Below, piece by piece: positions 32,264 through 41,316 of a stretch of DNA of 42,649 nucleotides. The notes under the pieces are model-generated. The model was not told the DNA's origin. It made no database searches and saw only the letters and a list, made by a program, of their open reading frames with translations. Source of the stretch: Bacteroidales bacterium. GTDB lineage: Bacteria; Bacteroidota; Bacteroidia; Bacteroidales; DTU049. Position 1 is the stretch's first letter. Every line of letters starts with the position of its first letter. The stretch spans positions 1 to 42,649 of the forward strand of contig JAFGWG010000039.1 in assembly GCA_016937255.1 (NCBI GenBank). The letters are read 5' to 3'. A program made the translations under genes and the position numbers.

Positions 32264-33322
32264 ATGAAAAGCGAAAAAGAGCACAAACATGTAGTAGCGG
32301 CAATAAGCCATGGCGATGTCAACGGTATTGGCTATGAAGTAATATTAAAAACTCTTTCAGACAAAAGGGTTCTCGAATTTTGCATCCCAACAATATATGG
32401 AAATTCAAAAGCGGCATCGTATCATCGTAAAACATTAGTGTTGAGTGATTTTGTTTTAACAATGGTTAAGGATGCTCAAAATTTGAATGTAGGGAAAAGC
32501 TATATTGTAAATATTACGAGCGAAGAAATTAAAATCGACTTTGGAAAACCAGATAGGGTTGCTGGCGAAATGGCTCATTTGGCATTGGAAAAAGCTATTG
32601 CCGATATAGAAAAGGGTTTTGCTGATGTATTGGTAACTGCACCAATCAATAAAAAAACTATTCAGTCTCAAAATTATCAGTTTCCAGGACATACAGAATA
32701 TCTTGCTGAGAAATTTAAAGTCAAGGACTATATCATGATGATGTTGTCGCCAGAACTGAAAATCGGTGTGGCGACTGGGCATATTCCAATAAAAGATGTG
32801 TCTGAAGCATTGTCTAAAGAGTTGATTTTGAAGAAAATCGAACTCATTGATGCTTCATTGAAACGCGATTTTAGTGTTACAAAGCCGAGAATTGCTGTTC
32901 TTGGGCTAAACCCTCATAGTGGAGACGAAGGATTGTTAGGTACAGAAGATAAAAAGATTATTAGCCCTGCAATTCAAGAAGCCTTTGATAAAAAAATTAA
33001 TGCCTTTGGGCCATTTCCTGCAGATGGATTTTTTGGTTCACTCGAGTATCGAAAATACGATGCAGTGTTGGCAATGTATCATGATCAGGGTCTTATTCCA
33101 TTTAAAATGATTGCTTTTGACAATGGCGTTAATTTTACCGCAGGATTACCAATTGTGCGTACTTCTCCTGCGCATGGAACCGCATACGAAATCGCGGGTC
33201 AAGATAAAGCTTCATGCAGCTCTTTTCGAAATGCATTATTTACGGCTGTTGATATTTTCAAAAACAGAAATGAATACGATGATTCTCGCAGAGTAAAAGA
33301 GGATTCAAAAAATAAGGAATGA
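32264..33322 (+). CDS. pdxA: 4-hydroxythreonine-4-phosphate dehydrogenase
   Basis: A 352-residue NAD-dependent, metal-requiring dehydrogenase of the DXP-dependent pyridoxal phosphate pathway. The SHGDVNGIGYEVILK start, FPGHTEYLAEKF and GLNPHSGDEGLLG (His), AMYHDQGLIPFK (His) and TSPAHGTAYEIAG (His) are the expected metal and substrate sites. Length fits the family. The stop overlaps the start of the MurF-Alr gene as ATGA. The product pathway yields PLP, the cofactor of the adjacent alanine racemase. Confidence 0.95.
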   Translation: MKSEKEHKHVVAAISHGDVNGIGYEVILKTLSDKRVLEFCIPTIYGNSKAASYHRKTLVLSDFVLTMVKDAQNLNVGKSYIVNITSEEIKIDFGKPDRVAGEMAHLALEKAIADIEKGFADVLVTAPINKKTIQSQNYQFPGHTEYLAEKFKVKDYIMMMLSPELKIGVATGHIPIKDVSEALSKELILKKIELIDASLKRDFSVTKPRIAVLGLNPHSGDEGLLGTEDKKIISPAIQEAFDKKINAFGPFPADGFFGSLEYRKYDAVLAMYHDQGLIPFKMIAFDNGVNFTAGLPIVRTSPAHGTAYEIAGQDKASCSSFRNALFTAVDIFKNRNEYDDSRRVKEDSKNKE

Positions 33323-35817
33323 GTGTAGTTTCCTTCACAATAAAAGAAGTCGGTGATATTTGCCATGCTGATCTAAAGCAGGGCAATGATAAGGTTCTAA
33401 TCAGGCATCTTATTATTGATAGTCGTCATATCAGTGATCCTAATGATTCACTTTTTATTGCAATAGTTGGTGATACACATAATGGGCACCGGTTTGCACA
33501 AGAAGCCTATGAAAAAGGCATTCGTAGTTTTCTTTTGTCTGAAGATGTTGTTTTTCTAAAAGATAAAGAGGATTGCAATATTTTAAAGGTGGATGACAGT
33601 CTTTTGTCATTTCAACGTTTGGCTGCTGCACATCGTGCAAAATTCAACTTGTCGATTCTAGCAATTAGTGGTTCTAATGGAAAAACCATTGTGAAAGAAT
33701 GGTTGAGCCAACTGCTTTCTGCCGATTTTAATATTGTACGTAGTCCAGGAAGTTATAATAGTCAAGTTGGCGTGCCAATGTCGGTTCTTAATATTGGGGC
33801 CGAGCATAATCTTGGCATTTTTGAAGCTGGTATTTCCCGAACGGAAGAAATGTCTCACCTCGAAGCTGTTATTCAACCAGAAATTGGCATATTTACCAAT
33901 ATTGGTCCTGCTCACGATGGTAATTTCATCAATATTAGCCAGAAAGTAGCCGAAAAGCTAAATCTCTTTGTGAATTGTAGGCAATTGATTTATTGTGGTG
34001 ATCATTATGATATTGGAGAGAAACTTATCAGTAGCGGGTTAAGTCAGAAAATTAAACTCTTTTCCTGGGGGAAGGGGCCCGATAATAAGCTTGTTGTTAA
34101 AAGCACCAATAATTCCGACTTATTTTCAACGCTAGAATTGGAGTTTGAAGGTAATGTTACCGAAATTCAGATTCCATTTATTGATAAAGCATCGGTTGAC
34201 AATGCCATGCATTGTGTGTCCTTTATGCTGCTTAAAGGATATTCTTTTGATAAAATTAAAGACAGGTTGCCACTACTTACTCCGGTAAAAATGCGACTGG
34301 AATTGAAGGAGGGGATAAATAATTCTGCTATTATTAATGATAGCTATAATTCTGATATTAATTCTTTAAGCATTGCCCTCGATTTTCTAGAGAAAAACAA
34401 ACGTTTCAGAAAGAAAACTCTTATTCTATCAGATATTTTGCAATCGGGAAAACCAGATAAAGTGCTGGCTGGTGAAATAGCGGAATTATTGTCGAAAAGA
34501 GATGTGAGTCGGCTTATTGGAATAGGACCGATACTCACCGAATATAAAGACCTTTTTGAAAGCACAGAAAGCTTTTATGAATCTACCGAAGCTTTCATTC
34601 ATGATTTCGACCCAGGCTCATTTGAAGATGAAATTATATTGTTAAAAGGTGCCCGTAATTTTGAGTTTGAGAAAATCAGTCGTTTGCTTGAAGCAAAAGT
34701 TCATAATACGGTGCTGGAAGTAGATTTTAATGCCCTGACCGATAATCTGAATTATTTTAAAAGTAAACTTGGTAAAGACACCCGCATAATGCCCATGGTA
34801 AAAGCTTTTGCCTATGGAAGCGGGGTGTTCGAAATTGCAAATCACCTACAATATCATCGCGTAGATTATATGGCAGTTGCCTATACCGATGAAGGAGTTG
34901 AATTACGAAAAGCAGGAATTTCTACACCCGTTATGGTGATGAGCCCTGAAGAAGAACATTTGTATTTCTTGATTCGGTATAAACTAGAGCCCGAAATATA
35001 CAGTTTTCACATTTTAAACAAGCTTGTGGAGGTTCTTTCGCAATGGAAAGACAGTTTGGAAGAACCCATGCCTATACATCTGAAATTTGACACTGGAATG
35101 CACCGGCTTGGCTTTGATGATAAAGATTTAGATGAGTTAACTGCATTTTTGAAAGAGCATGAAGATATAATCAAAGTAGCTTCGGTTTTCTCACATTTTG
35201 CTGCCAGCGATGAAAAAGAATATGATGATTATTCCAGACTTCAAATAAAAAAATATAATTCCATTATTTCAAAGCTGGAATCAGCAATTGGAAGTGATTT
35301 TTTTAAGCATATTTCTAATAGTTCTGCCATTTTGCGTTTTCCTGAAGCGCAGTTCGATATGGTTAGGTTGGGTATTGGCTTATACGGCATTGATGAAAGT
35401 GTATTTGATGCTCCTTTGACCAATGTGCTTACTTTTAAAACTCGTATTATTCAAATTCGTGATCTTGATGCTGGTGAAAGCGTGGGTTATTCTCGAAAAG
35501 CAATTGAAAAAAAGAAAAGACGAATTGCCACTCTTTCAGTGGGTTATGCCGATGGCTTTCATCGTAATATGGGCAATGGTAAGTGGTCTATGCTGCTTCA
35601 TGATCAGAAAGCAAAGGTTACTGGTAATGTTTGTATGGATATGTGTATGATTGATATTACCAATATTCCTGAAGCTCAGGAAGGGGATGAGGTTGTAATT
35701 TTTGGAGAAGGAAATTCACTTCACGAATATGCCAAAGCCATGAATACTATTGCATACGAAGCTTTAACCTCTGTTTCTGAGCGCGTAAAACGAGTTTATA
35801 TTCAACGAGGATCTTAA
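33319..35817 (+). CDS. murF-alr: Bifunctional MurF ligase / alanine racemase
   Basis: An 832-residue fusion found in Bacteroidota. Residues 1 to about 450 are UDP-N-acetylmuramoyl-tripeptide--D-Ala-D-Ala ligase with the ATP loop ISGSNGKTIVKEWL, NIGPAHDGNF, and NDSYNSDINSL; they add D-Ala-D-Ala to the peptidoglycan precursor. Residues about 465-832 are PLP-dependent alanine racemase with Lys495 in MVKAFAYGSG, GLYGID, and VGYSRKA...ATLSVGYADGFHR with the catalytic Tyr. Both halves have full length and their active-site motifs. The fusion could channel D-alanine supply and use. The gene overlaps pdxA by 4 bases and converges on the Bax inhibitor gene. Confidence 0.95.
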   Translation: MSVVSFTIKEVGDICHADLKQGNDKVLIRHLIIDSRHISDPNDSLFIAIVGDTHNGHRFAQEAYEKGIRSFLLSEDVVFLKDKEDCNILKVDDSLLSFQRLAAAHRAKFNLSILAISGSNGKTIVKEWLSQLLSADFNIVRSPGSYNSQVGVPMSVLNIGAEHNLGIFEAGISRTEEMSHLEAVIQPEIGIFTNIGPAHDGNFINISQKVAEKLNLFVNCRQLIYCGDHYDIGEKLISSGLSQKIKLFSWGKGPDNKLVVKSTNNSDLFSTLELEFEGNVTEIQIPFIDKASVDNAMHCVSFMLLKGYSFDKIKDRLPLLTPVKMRLELKEGINNSAIINDSYNSDINSLSIALDFLEKNKRFRKKTLILSDILQSGKPDKVLAGEIAELLSKRDVSRLIGIGPILTEYKDLFESTESFYESTEAFIHDFDPGSFEDEIILLKGARNFEFEKISRLLEAKVHNTVLEVDFNALTDNLNYFKSKLGKDTRIMPMVKAFAYGSGVFEIANHLQYHRVDYMAVAYTDEGVELRKAGISTPVMVMSPEEEHLYFLIRYKLEPEIYSFHILNKLVEVLSQWKDSLEEPMPIHLKFDTGMHRLGFDDKDLDELTAFLKEHEDIIKVASVFSHFAASDEKEYDDYSRLQIKKYNSIISKLESAIGSDFFKHISNSSAILRFPEAQFDMVRLGIGLYGIDESVFDAPLTNVLTFKTRIIQIRDLDAGESVGYSRKAIEKKKRRIATLSVGYADGFHRNMGNGKWSMLLHDQKAKVTGNVCMDMCMIDITNIPEAQEGDEVVIFGEGNSLHEYAKAMNTIAYEALTSVSERVKRVYIQRGS

Positions 35818-35822
35818 TCAGA

Positions 35823-36545
35823 TTATCTTCTGTTCAGTAGTCTGAGTATCATTAAAAACAGGTTTATAAAATTCAGATAGAGTCGAAGTGCACTCATTAC
35901 AGTCATTTTACGAGTAGTATCGGGGTGTGCACCGGCATATTGGGCATTTTTCTTAATGTTTTGAACATCATATGCGGTTAATCCGGTAAATACCAGAACG
36001 CCTACAATGCAAATAATGAAATCCATGGCATCGCTTTTTAGGAAAAGATTTACCACACTGGCAATAATAATCCCAATCAGTCCCATAAGCATAATGGATC
36101 CGAATTTCGTAAGATCTATTTTTGTGGTATATCCCAAAACAGCCATGACAGCAAATAAACCAGAAGTAATTGTGAAGGCAAGGTAAATTGTACTAAGCTG
36201 ATAGGCCCAGAAAATAAATCCCAAACTTGCACCCATGAGTGCTGCATAAATAACAAAAATAAGGGTCATGGCATTTCCACTAAGCTTATTATAGCCCAGC
36301 GACATGAGTAGTACAAGACCTAAAGGAGCAAACATTACAATCCAACCCAGTGTTGTAAAACCAGTCTGACTAATTAATAAGCCCAGCAATGAAGCGTTGG
36401 TTCCAAAAAGGAAGGATACAAGAGCTGTAATAACCAGCGCTCCAAACATCCACATAAATACATTGGCAACAAAGGATGTTCCTGTGAAGGTATTCTCATT
36501 AGTAAACACCTTCGGGTCTGAATAACCAGAATAATTGTCTTCCAT
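35823..36545 (-). CDS. Bax inhibitor-1 / YccA family membrane protein
   Basis: A 240-residue protein with seven hydrophobic helices starting at about residue 28, matching the BI-1/TMBIM fold, in which bacterial members behave as pH-sensitive calcium leak channels. Typical segments include ALMGASLGFIFWAY and GVLVFTGLTAYDVQNIK with the acidic residue of the last helices. The ATG at 36545 is preferred to a TTG two codons upstream. It is the last gene in a minus-strand series and lies 16 bases after the folE stop. Confidence 0.88.
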   Translation of the reverse strand: MEDNYSGYSDPKVFTNENTFTGTSFVANVFMWMFGALVITALVSFLFGTNASLLGLLISQTGFTTLGWIVMFAPLGLVLLMSLGYNKLSGNAMTLIFVIYAALMGASLGFIFWAYQLSTIYLAFTITSGLFAVMAVLGYTTKIDLTKFGSIMLMGLIGIIIASVVNLFLKSDAMDFIICIVGVLVFTGLTAYDVQNIKKNAQYAGAHPDTTRKMTVMSALRLYLNFINLFLMILRLLNRR

Positions 36546-36561
36546 TTTCAATAAGTTTTGT

Positions 36562-37206
36562 TTAGTGTAATTTTGCTCCTATAAGGTGCATAAACTCTGC
36601 CCGGGTTTCGTCTTTTCTGAAAGCGCCGGTAAAATCTGAAGTTGTTGTGACAGAATTCTGTTTTTGAATGCCACGCATCATCATACACAAATGGTGTGCC
36701 TCTATTACAACGGCTACACCAAGTGGCTTTAGTACATTCTGTATAGATTCCTTAATTTGTGTAGTAAGTCTTTCCTGTACTTGCAAGCGACGTGCAAACG
36801 CATCTACAATACGTGGAATTTTACTTAATCCAACCACATATCCATTTGGAATATACGCTACGTGAGCTTTCCCATAAAATGGCAACATATGATGCTCGCA
36901 CATGGAATACACTTCAATGTCTTTTACAATGACCATTTCCCGGTAATCTTCCTTAAAAAGTGCGCTTCTTAAAATTTCTTCCGGCTTACTATTGTATCCG
37001 TGTGTAAGGAATTGCATTGCTTTTGCAACACGTTCCGGAGTTTTTAATAATCCTTCACGCTCAGGATCTTCTCCAATATGCAAAAGGATCTCACGATAGT
37101 TTTTCTGCATCTTTTCTAGAAGCTCTTCGTCGTATTGGTCGATACGGCTGTAGCCATCAGAACTGTAATTATCCATTATGTTTTCATGTTTCATAACTGG
37201 GCTCAT
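36562..37206 (-). CDS. folE: GTP cyclohydrolase I (type IA)
   Basis: A 214-residue zinc enzyme converting GTP to 7,8-dihydroneopterin triphosphate, the entry point to folate and other pterins. The [19 protein letters not shown] motif, [13 protein letters not shown] (Cys and His zinc ligands) and HHLCMMMRG (Cys ligand, His) are intact. Three possible ATG starts exist (37206, 37194, 37176); the first is given, but the N-terminus before residue ~25 is not conserved. The next gene upstream is a PTPS-like enzyme that uses the same product. Confidence 0.94.
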   Translation of the reverse strand: MSPVMKHENIMDNYSSDGYSRIDQYDEELLEKMQKNYREILLHIGEDPEREGLLKTPERVAKAMQFLTHGYNSKPEEILRSALFKEDYREMVIVKDIEVYSMCEHHMLPFYGKAHVAYIPNGYVVGLSKIPRIVDAFARRLQVQERLTTQIKESIQNVLKPLGVAVVIEAHHLCMMMRGIQKQNSVTTTSDFTGAFRKDETRAEFMHLIGAKLH

Positions 37207-37218
37207 AGTGCTATGATT

Positions 37219-37644
37219 TTATCCAAAATATTCAACAAAATTATTTTCAGTTTCCTGAATTTTAATGCAATGTACAGAAATGCCATTAAAACTGCTTAAT
37301 TCTTTATTCAGAACTTCAAAAATTTGAATGGCAAGATTCTCTGTTGATGCCAATTTGCCTTCCATAAAATCTACTTCAAGATTAATATTCCTGTGATCGA
37401 GTTTATCTATGACATGTTCTTTAATAATAGAACTGAGAACCTTTAGGTTCATCACAAAGCCTGTCTCAGGATCAACAGGGCCTTTAACTGTTACCAATAG
37501 GGTGTAATTATGCCCGTGCCATAATGGATTGGAGCATTTTCCAAAGACTTCTAGATTTTTTTCATCAGAAAAATCTTCCCGAAAAAGCCTATGCGCAGCA
37601 TTAAATCGTTCTCGACGGGTAATATATACTAGTTTTTCAGTCAT
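37219..37644 (-). CDS. 6-pyruvoyltetrahydropterin synthase / QueD family protein
   Basis: A 141-residue member of COG0720. Zinc ligands are His18 (FNAAHRL) and His43/His45 (WHGHNY). Cys37 precedes HGH with five residues between (Cx5HGH), the spacing reported for PTPS-I rather than the Cx3HGH of QueD. The substrate is dihydroneopterin triphosphate from the adjacent folE. The ATG at 37644 matches conserved starts (MTEKLVYITRRERF) and overlaps the preceding small gene by 8 bases; a longer frame to 37671 is less likely. Confidence 0.88.
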   Translation of the reverse strand: MTEKLVYITRRERFNAAHRLFREDFSDEKNLEVFGKCSNPLWHGHNYTLLVTVKGPVDPETGFVMNLKVLSSIIKEHVIDKLDHRNINLEVDFMEGKLASTENLAIQIFEVLNKELSSFNGISVHCIKIQETENNFVEYFG

Positions 37645-37825
37645 TATGACAGCTGTTTTCATGGCCACCACAAGAACAGCCTAATGATTTTCCTGTTTCC
37701 GGATCTTTAACAGAACATTGTTTTTTGAACTCGCCACCTTTTTTTAAAAACATCTTAATGCCTAATCCAATGAAGAAGAAAGCAACAAAAGAAATTGTTA
37801 TGATAAGAATGGTTAGGAAATTCAT
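37637..37825 (-). CDS. Small membrane protein with Cys-rich tail
   Basis: A 62-residue protein with one N-terminal transmembrane helix (about 3-24) followed by a basic stretch (KMFLKKGGEFKK) and a tail with CSVKDPETGK and GCSCGG, in all four Cys residues. The layout recalls the NqrM (DUF539) assembly factor, which also has one helix and a few Cys, but the spacing is not identical and this is a guess. The tight packing supports a real gene: 16 bases after gap, 8-base overlap with the PTPS-like gene. Confidence 0.7.
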   Translation of the reverse strand: MNFLTILIITISFVAFFFIGLGIKMFLKKGGEFKKQCSVKDPETGKSLGCSCGGHENSCHND

Positions 37826-37841
37826 GAGTAAAGTTTAATGA

Positions 37842-38864
<1,023 letters not shown>

Positions 38865-38880
38865 TTAGAATTATATGCTG

Positions 38881-38888
38881 CAAAGATA
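38881..38888 (-). promoter_or_regulatory. -7 box for gap
   Basis: TATCTTTG on the minus strand is an exact -7 consensus, 28 bases before the gap ATG. The -33 region lacks a clear TTTG at the usual distance. Confidence 0.5.
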
Positions 38889-38965
38889 CAAGATTTTCTT
38901 CATTTGTGCTGTAGTATTGACAAATGAAACTAAGAGTAAAACAATCTTTTGAAATCTTATGTATT

Positions 38966-41305
38966 TTAGTGAAGCAGTGTAATATTGCCCATAATTACAT
39001 GATTATTGCCGCTAGGGTCTTGATAGAAAATTCTGTACACAAATGTGCCTTGTGGCAATAATTCACCATTCATTTTACCATCCCATTCAAAAGCAGGATT
39101 TGAAGACACAAATATTAGTGTGCCATATCGATCATAAATGCGAATTGAAAATTTATCGTCTGGCATATTTATGCCACTGATATGGAATTTATCATTATGA
39201 CCGTCTGGCTTATTAGGGGTAAATGCATTTGGAATATAAAGTGTATAATCGGGTCTAACCAATACTGTGCTAAGAATAGTGTCGCTACAGCCAAAAGTAT
39301 TTTCAACATAGAGATATACCTCGTATTCTCCGTATTCATCTTTTGGGAAAGTATGAATAAATTCTGGCACATCATACATGCTGCCATCTTCTAGTATCCA
39401 CTGCCAAATAATGGGGTTGCCCAAAGAATTATCGTAGAAATGGAAAAGTGGATCGAATGAAGATGCTACTGGAGGCTGAGTGAAAAAATCTGCCACTGGA
39501 ATCGGACTTACCACCAAATATACATCTGCTGTTCCTGTACATCCATTGATATCTGTACCTGTTACTGTATAAGTGACATTAGATCCAGGTGTAACAAAAA
39601 GGAGATCATTTACTTCTCCTGGGATGTCATTTAAACTTACATCTGTTGGAGTACTTTCCCAAGAATACAAATCTGCACCACTGGCGCTGAGTTCAACCTC
39701 TTCTCCTGCACAAATACTATCAGGATCTACATCTGCAGTTACAATAGGTAGTGGGTTTACAGTAACGAGAATGGAGTCTGAGCCAACGCAAATATCAGTC
39801 ACGGTAACCGTATATTGACCAGTATTTGATGGAGTAATCGTTATGGTTTGAGTTGTATCACCAGTATTCCACAAATAGCTGAGCCCTTGATTAACTGTTA
39901 ATGTTGCACTTTCTCCGTTACATAATGCAATATCTGGCCCTAAATCTGCAAAGCCATTTCCAACGGTAATGGTTACATCTCCTGTTATATCCTGATTGCA
40001 ATAATCGGTAATTGTAACCGTATAAGTTGTAGTGTTTGCAGGCGAAACGAAATGAGAAGCTAAGGCAGGGAGAGCATTATTCCAATTATAATTATAAGGA
40101 GGGAAGCCCATTGATGGAAATGCATTAATAAATGCACTATCACCACAAATAGTGGTGTCGGGGGACATGACCAAATTCATAAAGTCGTAATCCATAATCT
40201 GGATTATAATAGTATCTGATGTACTGGAACAACCAAGCTGATTGTCAAGCAGAATGATTAACTCTTCAATTCCTTCTGCAAGACCATCACCATAAGGGCT
40301 AATGGTCATACATACAGAGTCGAATCCAGCAGGAATGATCAGACTGTCTGGTAATAATGGGAAATCTACCCCATTGGTTGCAGTACCTCCAATTGTATAA
40401 TTTACAGTGAAAGCGTTTGTGGTGGGATTTGCCAGTGAAAAACAAAGCATAGCATCGTTACAACCAGCTTCCATAGCAAAGCTTCCAATTACAGTGTCAT
40501 TTACATATTGAGTGCTGGCAATAATGGTTGGGCTAGAAAAGGAGTTGGCTCTTAGGAAAACACCTGAATCATAAGATTGATCTCCGGCATCTCCAACAGC
40601 AAGTTTGATATGGTACTGAACACAGGGAGTAACTACCAGCCAGGCAGTTAATACAGTTGTAAAACCATCGTAAACAATAGTTTGGCCATTGATTCCTTCA
40701 TTATCAACGTAATATGTTGAGTTGGAACCTGAATTAACATTGTCGATTGTTACAGGTAGCCCCCCAGGTAAACGGGCAATATTGTAGTTTGTGTATGCTC
40801 CGCCTAAAGGATTTGGTCCTGAAACAAAAAACCCGAATACATCATTAAAACTCGATCCTACCCATTCAGGATATTCTTCTGATCCAAATACAAAATCGAA
40901 ACTAATAGTGTCTGATTCAGGGATAAAGTCGAATTCAATAAAAGTAGCGTCATTGATGGTATAACCAGGAATAAGAGCCTGAAGTTGAGGATCTGAGCCA
41001 CCAGTTGTTATGGAACTTGCAAAATTACTTACAGGACTTCCAATAGCAGGTTGTCCACCAGAACCATTTACATATCCGGAACTCATAACTAACCCAGAAT
41101 CAAGGCCTAGGTTTGTTGGAGTAGCTCCAGTAGAAAAAAGGCCAATAGAATTGACGTCGCCAGTATAGCTAACATTGGAATATGTAACACCAGCTCCTAC
41201 CAGTTCATCAACATATTGAGCTGGAGTAAGCCCAGATATAACACTTAACTGCGCAGTAGAGCTTAAGGATAAAATCAGGATAAAAATGAAGAATAGATAT
41301 TTCAT
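38966..41305 (-). CDS. Choice-of-anchor L surface protein with T9SS type B sorting domain
   Basis: A 779-residue exported protein. Signal peptide 1-19 (ends TAQ). A choice-of-anchor L domain spans about 38-260, with IEFDFIPESDT, FGSEEYPEW and FNDVFGFFVSGPNP. It is followed by a Calx-beta-like module (IGGTATNGVDF, about 305-370), Ig-like/PKD-like repeats opening with acidic Thr-rich strands, and a C-terminal gliding-type sorting domain (IPNAFTPNKPDGHNDKF ... WDGKMNGELLPQGTFVYRI). It is probably a cell-surface or released adhesin. Its paralog lies 11 bases upstream on the same strand. Confidence 0.88.
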   Translation of the reverse strand: MKYLFFIFILILSLSSTAQLSVISGLTPAQYVDELVGAGVTYSNVSYTGDVNSIGLFSTGATPTNLGLDSGLVMSSGYVNGSGGQPAIGSPVSNFASSITTGGSDPQLQALIPGYTINDATFIEFDFIPESDTISFDFVFGSEEYPEWVGSSFNDVFGFFVSGPNPLGGAYTNYNIARLPGGLPVTIDNVNSGSNSTYYVDNEGINGQTIVYDGFTTVLTAWLVVTPCVQYHIKLAVGDAGDQSYDSGVFLRANSFSSPTIIASTQYVNDTVIGSFAMEAGCNDAMLCFSLANPTTNAFTVNYTIGGTATNGVDFPLLPDSLIIPAGFDSVCMTISPYGDGLAEGIEELIILLDNQLGCSSTSDTIIIQIMDYDFMNLVMSPDTTICGDSAFINAFPSMGFPPYNYNWNNALPALASHFVSPANTTTYTVTITDYCNQDITGDVTITVGNGFADLGPDIALCNGESATLTVNQGLSYLWNTGDTTQTITITPSNTGQYTVTVTDICVGSDSILVTVNPLPIVTADVDPDSICAGEEVELSASGADLYSWESTPTDVSLNDIPGEVNDLLFVTPGSNVTYTVTGTDINGCTGTADVYLVVSPIPVADFFTQPPVASSFDPLFHFYDNSLGNPIIWQWILEDGSMYDVPEFIHTFPKDEYGEYEVYLYVENTFGCSDTILSTVLVRPDYTLYIPNAFTPNKPDGHNDKFHISGINMPDDKFSIRIYDRYGTLIFVSSNPAFEWDGKMNGELLPQGTFVYRIFYQDPSGNNHVIMGNITLLH

Positions 41306-41316
41306 AGTGAATAACT

